Shown one piece after another: positions 1 through 15,200 of a stretch of 40,994 nt of DNA. The notes below the pieces were generated by a model. It ran no database searches and was not told where the DNA came from. It saw nothing but the letters and a program-made list of their open reading frames with translations. The position numbers and the translations under genes were made by a program. Source of the DNA: Oscillibacter sp. (GTDB lineage Bacteria > Bacillota > Clostridia > Oscillospirales > Oscillospiraceae); assembly GCA_003539495.1 (NCBI GenBank), contig DPPB01000042.1:1837-42830 (forward strand). Reading direction: 5' to 3'. Each line of letters begins with the position of its first letter. Position 1 is the stretch's first letter.

Positions 1-263
1 TAGTCGGCGTGGCCCGGGCAGTCAACGTGAGCATAGTGACGTTTAGCGGTCTCATACTCAACGTGAGCGGTGTTGATGGTGATACCACGCTCGCGCTCTT
101 CGGGAGCCTTATCGATGGAAGAATAGTCGGTGTACTCAGCGCCGCCCTGCATAGCCAGGTACTTGGTGATGGCAGCGGTCAGAGTGGTCTTGCCATGGTC
201 GATGTGACCGATGGTGCCGATGTTAACATGGGGCTTTGTTCTCTCAAATTTCTGCTTAGCCAT
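1..263 (-). CDS. tuf: Elongation factor Tu, N-terminal part (cut by window edge)
   Basis: Delivers aminoacyl-tRNA to the ribosome as a GTP complex. Only the first 87 codons lie in the window; the gene runs off the left end. The start MAKQKFERTKPHVNIGTIGH leads into the P-loop GHVDHGKT, then the switch I region with the RGITI motif, and the DCPGHAD G3 motif at the very edge. An AAGGAGGAT ribosome-binding site sits at 271-280, about 8 nt before the ATG. It is the last visible gene of the L7Ae-rpsL-rpsG-fusA-tuf operon, 110 nt downstream of fusA. The identity is certain from the conserved G motifs; the rest of the protein cannot be assessed. Confidence 0.97.
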   Translation of the reverse strand, partial: MAKQKFERTKPHVNIGTIGHIDHGKTTLTAAITKYLAMQGGAEYTDYSSIDKAPEERERGITINTAHVEYETAKRHYAHVDCPGHAD

Positions 264-307
264 TTGAAAAAATCCTCCTTAACAATTTTGTATTGATTTG
301 TTATTCT

Positions 308-330
308 GCAATGTTTAACACTAACATTGC
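308..330. other. Hairpin in the fusA-tuf spacer
   Basis: GCAATGTT and AACATTGC form a perfect 8-bp stem around a 7-nt loop in the 110-nt gap between fusA and tuf. There is no T-tract on the minus strand, so it is not a typical terminator; it may be an attenuating or processing stem. I see no clear promoter here. Confidence 0.4.
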
Positions 331-373
331 TATTTTACAGTATTTCCGGCAGAAAAGCAATCCTAAATTAGAA

Positions 374-2479
374 TTAATCGTCCCGGCCGGTGTGCTTGCT
401 CACCAGCTTCTCCTGCAGGCTCTTGGGCAGCTCCACATAATGGCTGGGCTCCATGGTATACTGACCGCGGCCCTGGGTGCGGGAGCGCAGGTTGGTGGCG
501 TAGCCGAACATCTCGGACAGAGGCACGAAGGCGTCGATCTGCTGGGCGCCGGAGCGCATCTCGTAGCCCTGGATCTGGCCGCGGCGGGCATTCAGGTCGC
601 CGATGACGTCGCCCATATACTCGTCGGGCACGATGACGCACACCTTCATGATGGGCTCCAGCAGCACGGGATCCGCCTCGCGCATGGCCTCCTTGAAGGC
701 CATGGAACCGGCGATCTTAAAGGCCATTTCGGAGGAGTCCACCTCGTGATAGGAGCCGTCGTACAGGGTAACCTTTACATCCACCACAGGATAGCCGGCC
801 AACACGCCCGACTGCATGGCGCCCTGGATACCGGCGTCCACAGCGGGAATAAACTCCTTGGGAATAGCACCGCCGACCACGGCGTTGACAAACTCGTAGC
901 CCTTGCCGGACTCGTTGGGCTCCAGAGTGATCTTCACATGGCCGTACTGGCCGGAGCCGCCGCTTTGGCGCTTGTACTTGGTCTCGTGGTTGACCTTCTT
1001 GCGCACCGTCTCCTTGTAGGCCACCTGGGGAGCGCCCACGTTGGCCTCCACCTTGAACTCACGGAGCAGACGGTCCACGATGATCTCCAGGTGCAGCTCG
1101 CCCATGCCGGCGATGATGGTCTGACCCGTTTCCTCGTCGGTATAGGTACGGAAGGTGGGATCCTCCTCGGCAAGCTTGGCCAGGGCAAGACCCATCTTCT
1201 CCTGGCCGGCCTTGGTCTTGGGCTCAATGGCCACGCGGATCACGGGCTCGGGGAACTCCATGGATTCCAGGATGATGGGGTGCTTTTCGTCGCAAAGGGT
1301 ATCGCCGGTGGTGGTATTCTTCAGGCCCACCACAGCAGCAATGTCGCCGGAATAGACCGTTTCCAAATCCTCACGGTGGTTGGCGTGCATCTGCAGCAGA
1401 CGACCCACACGCTCGCGCTTGCCCTTGGTGGCGTTGAGCACGGCGGAGCCGGTGTTCAGCGTTCCGGAATAGACGCGGAAGAAGCAGAGCCGGCCCACAT
1501 AAGGATCGGTCATGATCTTGAATGCCAGTGCGGAGAAGGGCTCATCATCAGAAGGATGACGGTCTTCCTCCTCGTCGGTCTTGGGATTGGTTCCCTTGAT
1601 AGCGGGAATGTCAGTGGGGGCGGGCATGTAGTCCACGATGGCATCCAGCAGCTTCTGGACGCCCTTGTTGCGGTAAGACGAACCGCAGACCACAGGCACC
1701 ATTTCCACGGCCACGGTGGCCTGGCGGATGGCTTTGCGAATCTTGGCCGTGGGGATCTCCTGCCCTTCCAGATACATCTCCATGATCTCATCATCGAACA
1801 TGGAAACGGCATCCAGCAGCTTTTCCCGGTACTCATTGGCCAGGTCCATCATGTCCTCGGGGATCGGCTCTACGCGCATATCCTTGCCCAGCTGATCGTA
1901 ATAAATATCAGCATTCATCTCCACCAGGTCGATGATACCCTTGAAGGTATCCTCCTTACCGATGGGGAGCTGAATGGGCACGGCGTTGCACTTGAGACGG
2001 TCATGCACCATGTCCAACACATGGAAGAAATCCGCGCCGGTGATATCCATCTTATTGACGTAGATCATCCGGGGGACATGATAGTGATCCGCCTGACGCC
2101 ACACAGTCTCAGACTGGGGCTCCACGCCGCCCTTGGCGCACATGACGGTGACAGATCCGTCCAGCACGCGCAGAGAACGCTCCACCTCTACAGTAAAGTC
2201 CACATGGCCCGGAGTATCAATGATGTTGATACGGGTCTGGGGGAACTGATCCTTGGAGCCCTTCCAGTAGCAGGTGGTTGCAGCGGAGGTGATGGTGATG
2301 CCACGCTCCTGCTCCTGCTCCATCCAGTCCATGGTGGCCGTACCCTCGTGGGTCTCGCCAATTTTATAATTGACGCCCGTATAGTACAAAATGCGCTCCG
2401 TAGTGGTGGTCTTGCCTGCATCAATGTGGGCCATGATGCCGATATTTCTTGTGTTTTCCAGTGTAACCTTTCTCGGCAT
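374..2479 (-). CDS. fusA: Elongation factor G
   Basis: Translocation GTPase of 701 residues, the normal length for bacterial EF-G. The N-terminus carries the GTPase domain with AHIDAGKTT P-loop (about residues 17-25), the RGITI switch (about 59-63), DTPGHVDF (about 88-95) and NKMD (about 142-145). Domains II to V follow, including GMGELHLEI in domain III and GQYGHV in domain IV. The ATG is preceded by AAAAAGGAGAACAGT, a strong ribosome-binding site. It lies 33 nt after rpsG and 110 nt before tuf in the classical str order. Target of fusidic acid in this family. Nothing odd is seen. Confidence 0.98.
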   Translation of the reverse strand: MPRKVTLENTRNIGIMAHIDAGKTTTTERILYYTGVNYKIGETHEGTATMDWMEQEQERGITITSAATTCYWKGSKDQFPQTRINIIDTPGHVDFTVEVERSLRVLDGSVTVMCAKGGVEPQSETVWRQADHYHVPRMIYVNKMDITGADFFHVLDMVHDRLKCNAVPIQLPIGKEDTFKGIIDLVEMNADIYYDQLGKDMRVEPIPEDMMDLANEYREKLLDAVSMFDDEIMEMYLEGQEIPTAKIRKAIRQATVAVEMVPVVCGSSYRNKGVQKLLDAIVDYMPAPTDIPAIKGTNPKTDEEEDRHPSDDEPFSALAFKIMTDPYVGRLCFFRVYSGTLNTGSAVLNATKGKRERVGRLLQMHANHREDLETVYSGDIAAVVGLKNTTTGDTLCDEKHPIILESMEFPEPVIRVAIEPKTKAGQEKMGLALAKLAEEDPTFRTYTDEETGQTIIAGMGELHLEIIVDRLLREFKVEANVGAPQVAYKETVRKKVNHETKYKRQSGGSGQYGHVKITLEPNESGKGYEFVNAVVGGAIPKEFIPAVDAGIQGAMQSGVLAGYPVVDVKVTLYDGSYHEVDSSEMAFKIAGSMAFKEAMREADPVLLEPIMKVCVIVPDEYMGDVIGDLNARRGQIQGYEMRSGAQQIDAFVPLSEMFGYATNLRSRTQGRGQYTMEPSHYVELPKSLQEKLVSKHTGRDD

Positions 2480-2512
2480 ACTGTTCTCCTTTTTTTACCG
2501 ATTATACCGCGA

Positions 2513-2983
2513 TCACCAACGGAAATGGGCGAATGCCTTGTTGGATTCGGCCATCTTGTGGGTATCCTCGCGTTTCTTGACTGCGCTGCCGGTGTTGTTG
2601 GCAGCATCCATGATCTCACCTGCCAGGCGCTCGGCCATGGTGCGCTCGCTGCGGGCGCGGGAATATGCGGTCAGCCAGCGCAGACCCAGGGTCTGACGGC
2701 GGGCGGGACGCACTTCCATGGGGACCTGATAGGTAGCACCGCCCACACGGCGGGCCTTAACCTCGAGGCTGGGCATGATATTTTCCATGGCCTCGGTGAA
2801 AACTTCCAGAGGCTCCTTGTCGGTCTTCTCCTTGATGATGTCAAAGGCACCATAGACGACCTTCTGAGCCACGCCCTTCTTACCGTCCAGCATAATGCTG
2901 TTGACGAGCTTCGTCACCAGCACAGAGCCGTACATAGGATCGGGCAAAATTTCTCTCTTGGGAACATTACCTCTTCTGGGCAC
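2513..2983 (-). CDS. rpsG: Ribosomal protein S7 (GTG start)
   Basis: Primary 16S rRNA-binding protein that nucleates the 30S head. The conserved beginning is PRRGNVPKREILPDP. The open frame extends upstream to an ATG at 3001, but that codon overlaps the ribosome-binding site TGAAGGAGGGAAGCAAAGTG. The GTG at 2983 lies 8 nt after GGAGG and gives 156 residues, exactly the usual S7 length, so I choose it. Sequence continues with KVVYGAFDIIKEKT and the C-terminal NKAFAHFRW. Lies between rpsL (127 nt upstream) and fusA (33 nt downstream). Confidence 0.96.
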   Translation of the reverse strand: MPRRGNVPKREILPDPMYGSVLVTKLVNSIMLDGKKGVAQKVVYGAFDIIKEKTDKEPLEVFTEAMENIMPSLEVKARRVGGATYQVPMEVRPARRQTLGLRWLTAYSRARSERTMAERLAGEIMDAANNTGSAVKKREDTHKMAESNKAFAHFRW

Positions 2984-3110
2984 TTTGCTTCCCTCCTTCA
3001 TAAAAATATGATTTCATAGGTACTCAGCGGCGCTTTTCACCGCTGTACGGCCTGCCAAAGAGGTAATACATATATATAAACCTTTTCGGCAAAGCTCAAT
3101 TCAGATGTGC

Positions 3111-3527
3111 TTACTTGCTCTTGGGACGCTTGGCGCCATACTTGGAGCGAGCCTGCATACGGCCATTGACACCCTGGGTATCCAGCGTACCACGGATGAT
3201 GTGGTAACGGACGCCGGGCAGGTCCTTCACACGGCCGCCGCGGATCATGACCACGGAGTGCTCCTGCAGGGAGTGACCCACGCCGGGAATGTAAGCGGTG
3301 ACCTCGTAGCCGTTGGTCAGGCGCACACGGGCGATCTTACGCAGAGCGGAGTTAGGCTTCTTGGGGGTAGCAGTTCTCACGGCGGTGCAGACACCACGCT
3401 TCTGAGGAGCGGAAAGGTTGGTTTCCTTGTTCTTCAGAGTGTTCAGGCCCTTCTGCATAGCGGGGGAATTGGACTTGTAGGTGGCCTGCTTTCTGCCCTG
3501 CTTGACCAGCTGATTAAAGGTAGGCAT
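3111..3527 (-). CDS. rpsL: Ribosomal protein S12
   Basis: Decoding-centre protein of the 30S subunit, 138 residues. Begins MPTFNQLVKQGRKQ and contains the two diagnostic loops TPKKPNSALRK and GGRVKDLPGVRYH. Both lysines at which classical streptomycin-resistance substitutions occur (E. coli Lys43 and Lys88 positions) are the wild-type lysine. A good ribosome-binding site (AAAGGAGAAACT) precedes the ATG. Second gene of the operon, 91 nt downstream of the L7Ae-like gene. The 127-nt spacer to rpsG contains a small CAGCGG/CCGCTG hairpin at about 3026-3046 but no terminator. Confidence 0.98.
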   Translation of the reverse strand: MPTFNQLVKQGRKQATYKSNSPAMQKGLNTLKNKETNLSAPQKRGVCTAVRTATPKKPNSALRKIARVRLTNGYEVTAYIPGVGHSLQEHSVVMIRGGRVKDLPGVRYHIIRGTLDTQGVNGRMQARSKYGAKRPKSK

Positions 3528-3618
3528 GCTTAGTTTCTCCTTTCTATAGATTAATGTCGGGAGAAAGTCTCCCTATATTTTCCACGGAATAAAGGAATTT
3601 TATTCCGGATGGAACGGC

Positions 3619-3867
3619 TCATTGGGGTTTTAGCTCTGCAGCTGCGGCACAACCCACGTCGATGCGGCAGGCTTGTCCCAGCCGGGACATGGTTATTCCC
3701 TGCTCCACAGGGATGCCCGCTTGCCGGCACAGCTGCGCAAGGGGCTCCGTCAGCGCCGGGTCGGCGTCACACGCCAGGTAGACCCGCGCTGCCAGTCCTT
3801 TTGCCACAGCCTTTTGCGTTTGCCGCAGGCCGGTGACTCTTGGATGCAGGCTGTGTGTGTCCTCCAC
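3619..3867 (-). CDS. L7Ae-like ribosomal/K-turn protein (YbxF type)
   Basis: Short protein of 82 residues of the L7Ae/L30e/Gadd45 fold. The core reads QTQKAVAKGLAARVYLACDADP, followed by PLAQLCRQAGIPVEQGITMSRLG; the family pattern is K-x-x-x-K-x-G-A-x-x-V-x-x-A-x-D, a helix, then I-P. Members of this family bind kink-turn RNA; B. subtilis YbxF sits in the same place before rpsL. The start is GTG at 3867 with GGGAGGG 8 nt upstream. First gene of the operon, 53 nt or so behind a strong promoter. Compared with typical family members the C-terminus AAAAELKPQ is short. The family call is firm, the cellular role less so. Confidence 0.88.
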   Translation of the reverse strand: MEDTHSLHPRVTGLRQTQKAVAKGLAARVYLACDADPALTEPLAQLCRQAGIPVEQGITMSRLGQACRIDVGCAAAAELKPQ

Positions 3868-3926
3868 GCAGGTCCCTCCCGTTTGTGCATAACAAAATCC
3901 GCAGGATGCTACCCACGCAAGTTAGA

Positions 3927-3955
3927 ATTATAGCATAGCCTTGAAAATGCGTCAA
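3927..3955 (-). promoter_or_regulatory. Sigma-A promoter of the L7Ae-rpsL-rpsG-fusA-tuf operon
   Basis: On the minus strand: -35 TTGACG (3955-3950), 17-nt spacer, -10 TATAAT (3932-3927) preceded by TGC, giving an extended -10. Predicted start about 3920, leaving a 53-nt leader to the GTG start at 3867. Confidence 0.85.
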
Positions 3956-4237
3956 GAGCTGCGGGCGGATTTTTTTGTATATTTCACTGAAAATTTTCCG
4001 GTTATTCCGGCGAAATAGGCAAAAGAGGGGTGCGGAGCTCCCCCTCCACTTATTAGAGTTAGCGAAGCTTCCCAGCGGGTGGACAGAGTTGTCCGCCCCT
4101 GCGGTTGGGGGCGGCAGCGCGGCATAGGGATATTAGGGATCGCCGCACCGGTGACAAGCGCACACGAGGTGCGGAAAAAAGCCGGGCGGCGGGGTGAGGG
4201 CATCCCGCCCTACGGAGGGCAAGGGGCAGTACTCGGT
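3956..4237. other. Non-coding gap between rpoC and the str operon, with repeat-like DNA
   Basis: I see no gene here. The stretch contains several GC-rich inverted repeats, e.g. CCGCCCC/GGGGGCGG around 4094-4115, and the motif GATCGCCGCACCGGTG at about 4139-4154, which resembles a related block at 12,150-12,165. The part GGGGTGAGGGCATCCCGCCCTACGG style sequence at about 4191-4216 looks like the intergenic dispersed repeats common in gut Clostridia (from memory, not searched). Confidence 0.4.
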
Positions 4238-4270
4238 AATTTTTGAAGCTTTTCCAAAGCTTCAAAAATT
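4238..4270. terminator. Long AT-rich hairpin, third stem behind rpoC
   Basis: Perfect 15-bp stem AATTTTTGAAGCTTT / AAAGCTTCAAAAATT with a 3-nt loop. On the minus strand it lies about 100 nt after the rpoC stop; the outer T-rich arm could act as a terminator backing up the two stems nearer the gene. Confidence 0.5.
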
Positions 4271-4275
4271 TAAGC

Positions 4276-4304
4276 AGCGTGTAGGGAAAATTTTTCCACA
4301 CGCT
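4276..4304. terminator. Second hairpin behind rpoC
   Basis: AGCGTGT / ACACGCT arms with an internal GGAAAA/TTTTCC segment form one extended stem. It lies just beyond the GC-rich terminator of rpoC. Confidence 0.45.
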
Positions 4305-4305
4305 G

Positions 4306-4333
4306 AAAAGCCCCCGCCGAAGCGGGGGCTTTT
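4306..4333 (-). terminator. Rho-independent terminator of rpoBC
   Basis: Stem GCCCCCGC / GCGGGGGC with a 4-nt TTCG (minus strand) loop, flanked by AAAA and TTTT, 38 nt after the rpoC stop. Tetraloop plus T-run makes this a convincing terminator that separates rpoBC from the str operon. It is symmetrical enough to work in both directions. Confidence 0.85.
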
Positions 4334-4370
4334 GCGTTTTAGGGGGAGGCTTTGCTTAAGCCGCGAGAGA

Positions 4371-8084
<3,714 letters not shown>

Positions 8085-8104
8085 TGTAATAGCTTCTCCC
8101 TTCC

Positions 8105-11794
<3,690 letters not shown>

Positions 11795-12000
11795 TACTCA
11801 CGCCTTTCTTGCTTTTATCTCAACTTAATTTGCTTACTGTTTTCAGGGCTTTTGCGGGGTGCGCGCCGGATCAATTGTGACACGCACGGGCTTGTTGCTT
11901 CTTTTATGGGCCACCCGCTTGTTTTTTTCGCCGACAGATGGTATCCTATGAACAGATTATAAAAGGGGATATGCCCCCGCTATCCGAACATAATCGATTC
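11795..12000 (-). promoter_or_regulatory. About 200-nt 5' leader of rpoBC
   Basis: Transcribed region between the predicted start (about 11,994) and the rpoB start codon. Early in the leader GGGGGCATATCCCC (about 11,967-11,980) can fold, followed by TTTATAAT that could also serve as a second -10. I see no coding frame with a ribosome-binding site. Long leaders before rpoB are known in Bacillota; no family assigned. Confidence 0.4.
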
Positions 12001-12030
12001 ATTATAGCAGGTCAAGGGCTTGCTTGTCAA
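12001..12030 (-). promoter_or_regulatory. Near-consensus promoter of rpoBC
   Basis: Minus strand: -35 TTGACA (12,030-12,025), 18-nt spacer, -10 TATAAT (12,006-12,001). Both hexamers are perfect. rpoB is here the first gene of its transcript rather than being read through from rplJL. Confidence 0.88.
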
Positions 12031-12047
12031 TAGGTTTTTGCGCTTTT

Positions 12048-12070
12048 CCGGGCTTTGGCCCGGATTTTTT
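12048..12070 (+). terminator. Orphan plus-strand terminator upstream of the rpoB promoter
   Basis: CCGGGC-TTTG-GCCCGG followed by A and six T on the plus strand. No plus-strand gene lies upstream, because rpoB and its leader are on the minus strand. It could stop antisense transcription out of rpoB. Confidence 0.55.
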
Positions 12071-12227
12071 GTTTTGGGGAGCAAGCGGGCCATCGAGGAC
12101 GCCGACCCCTACGGATACGTTACTTAAATTGCGATGCAGAGATATTACGAGTTGCCGCACCGGTGTGCGCGCCGGTTCGCAATGACAGGCTTTATTGATA
12201 GAGATATAATCGGTCCCCCAGGATTAA
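12071..12227. other. Non-coding stretch with a dispersed-repeat remnant
   Basis: No gene seen. From about 12,138 to 12,190 the block GAGTTGCCGCACCGGTG...CCGGTTCGCAATGACAGG forms an imperfect inverted repeat (TTGC-ACCGG / CCGGT-GCAA) and resembles, from memory, intergenic repeats frequent in gut Clostridia. Its left half is shared with about 4130-4155. Confidence 0.4.
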
Positions 12228-12270
12228 AGGAGGCCCCCGCACGGCAGAAATAGCCGTGCAGGGGCCTCCT
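12228..12270 (-). terminator. Hairpin behind the RND exporter gene
   Basis: AGGAGGCCCC / GGGGCCTCCT (10 bp), one mismatch, then GCACGGC / GCCGTGC (7 bp) around a 7-nt loop. It begins 11 nt after the exporter stop. The minus-strand tail is TTTAATCC, so the U-tract is short. Confidence 0.7.
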
Positions 12271-12281
12271 ATTATAATATA

Positions 12282-15200
12282 TTATGGCATCTTGACTTCG
12301 TCTGTGGAGACGGAGAGCTCCCCGGTTTTCGGCGCCAAAGCCTCCACGGCTTCTGCGGCCTCGGCATTGGCACCCTCACTATAGGTCAGGTCGCTCTCGG
12401 TGACCTTACGCAGCTCCTTGCGGCTAATAATGTCGTACATGCAGGGCACCACCAGCAGGGTCATAAGGGTGGCATACACCAAGCCGCCGATGCACACCAG
12501 GGCCATGGGCTGCATTAGTGCCGTGCCCGCGTCGCCGCCGAAGGCCATGACCAGCAGGCCCAAAATCGTTGTGATGGACGTCATGAGGATGGGCCGCAGG
12601 CGGGTGACGCCGGCCTCAATGATGGCCTCCCGCCGGCCCATGCCCTCCAGGCGCAGCTGGTTGATATAGTCCACCAGCACGATGCCGTTGTTGACGATGA
12701 CACCCACCAGCATCACAAAGCCAATGAGAGACACCACGCTCAGCTCCACCCCGCTCACCAGCAGGATGATAAAGCCGCCGGTGAAGGCCAGGGGGATGGT
12801 GAACATGACGATAAACGGCGACTTCAGAGACTGGAACTGGGCCACCATCACCAGGTACACCAGCAGGATGCCCAACACCAGCATCAGCAGCAGCTGCTGC
12901 ATGGCGTCCATGATGGCCTCGTTTTCACCGCTGAATTCCGTGGCCACTCCTTCAGGCAGGGTAAGCCTCTCCACCGCCCGGATGGCCTCAGCAGACACCT
13001 TGGTCACATTATGATCCTCGTCCACCTGAGCCGTCACATTGATGCAGCGGCGCTGCTCCTGGCGGTTGATGGTGCTGAGGCTTACAGTACGTTCCATGGT
13101 GGCAACCTCTCCCAGCCGAAAGCTCTCGCCGGAGCTGCCGGAGGATACACTCCCCAATGTGGTGGCTGCCGAGCCGCCCATAGCACCGCCCGTCATGGAG
13201 CTATCCATAGAGCCACCCATGATGCCGCTCACGGAGGAACCGGGGGTTATCTCCAGGTCCAGCAGGTGCTCCAGGTCCACCGTTCGCTCCTCCGGCAGGG
13301 CGATAGTCACGCCCATGTCCTGGCTGTCCAGGGTCATATCCGATCCGCTGGTGGCAGTGGACAGAGCCGATGCCACCTGCATATATACCTGCGCCACGGT
13401 CATACCGTGCTTCATGGCCTTAGCCCGGTCCACCGTCAGGTGGATGGCGGGCACCGCATCGGTCAGGCCATCGGAAACTGCCTGCACGCCCTCCACGGAG
13501 CCGATAGCCTCCCCCACGGTTTTGGCTGCCGCCTGCAGATCCTCCATCTTCTCGCCGTAGACCCGCAGGGAAATGCCGCTGCCGGTCATCATCTGGGTCA
13601 TGCTGTCCGCTGCGCCGGCATAGGTCACCTTGCACTCCATATCCTGGCACAGCTCCATGATCCGCCTGCCGGCGGCATCGCCGCTCTCCCCCTCGGGGAC
13701 GATGACATAAGCGGTGACATCGTATGCGCCGGAGCTGCCGTCCATGCTTGTCACGGGCATGCTGGAGTCTGCGGACATGGCCGCCCCCACGGTCTGTACA
13801 TTTTCAACGGTCATAGCCCGGCGGGCCACCTCGTCCGCCAGCTCCGCCGCCTTTTCATAGCTGCATCCATCGGGCATGGTAATAGTGACGCTGACGGTAT
13901 TCAGGTCGATCTTCGGCATGAACACGAAGCCCCGCTGCAGCGTCAGCAGCGCAGAGCCCACCAGCAGCACCACCGCCACCCCCAGCACCACAGCCTTGTG
14001 CCCCAGGGACCATGACACAGCCCTGCGGTAACCCGGATATATCTTATCCAGCAGGCCGGGCTTGATGGGCTTATTCTTTTTCAGCATCCCTGCCGCCATG
14101 GCCGGCACCAGGGTCAATGCGATAATAAGGCTGGCCAAAAGCGAAAAGGTCATGGTCAGGGCCAGATCCGTAAACAGCTGCTTGGTGATGCCCTCCACGA
14201 ACACGATGGGCAGGAACACACACACGGTGGTCAGGGTGGAGGAGGTGATGGCCCCCAGCACCTGACCTGCGCCGGCCACCGCCGCCTGGCGGACGTTGGC
14301 CCCCTTGGCGCGCAGGCGATAAATATTCTCAATGACCACCACGGAGTTATCCACCAGCATGCCCACCGCCACGGCCAAGCCCGACAGGGAAATCATGTTA
14401 ATGGTCACGCCGCAGAAATACATAAGCACCACCGCGAAAATAACGCTGATGGGGATAGACACCAGGGTGATGACCGTGGGGCGCAGGTCCTTTAAGAACA
14501 GGTACAGGATCAGTATGGCAAACAGCGCACCCCAGGCCAGGCTAGATAAGATAGAGTCAATGATGATGCGGATATAGTCCCCCTGGTCCATAAGGGGCGT
14601 GAACTCCAGGCCGTTATACTCCTGCTTCAGCTCCTGGAACCGGGCGGCAATATTCTCCGACACCTCCGCCGTGGCGTAGGTGGACTGCTTATTGAACATC
14701 ACGATGACGCCGTTTTCCCCATTGAGCTTGGCGTAGATCTCTCCGGAGTTATCCGTGACGAAAACCTCCGCCACGTCCTCCAGCCGAATAGGCTCCACGC
14801 CCTCCATGCCCAGGTCGAACAGCACCAGCTGCTGCAGCTCCTCCCGGGTAGAAATACTATCGCCCACGGAGACCATGTACTGCACGCCGTCCTGCTCCAC
14901 ATAGCCCGCCGGCATAGAGAAATTCTGCGCCGCCAGCAGCGCACTGATGGTGCTCAGCTGCAGGACGCCATCCAGGTTCGTCTGCTCCAGGGCGGAGGAG
15001 CGGCTCTGCTCCAATGTTGCAAGGCCTGATTCCACCTGGGTCAGGGCGGTGTCGATCTGTACATTTCCGGAGACGATCTGCTGGGCGCCGTCGGCCACGG
15101 TCATGACGCCGGAGGTGATTTTCTCCACCAGATCTGCCACGGCGCCGTTATCCTCCTTAAAGCGCCGGATCTCCTCCTGCAGGTCCCGCAGCTGCTGGGC

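Noticed and set aside
293..3019. Very long plus-strand frame opposite fusA and rpsG
   Set aside because: Antisense shadow of real genes; its Leu/Gly/His-rich translation is typical of a reversed GC-rich coding strand and there is no start signal.
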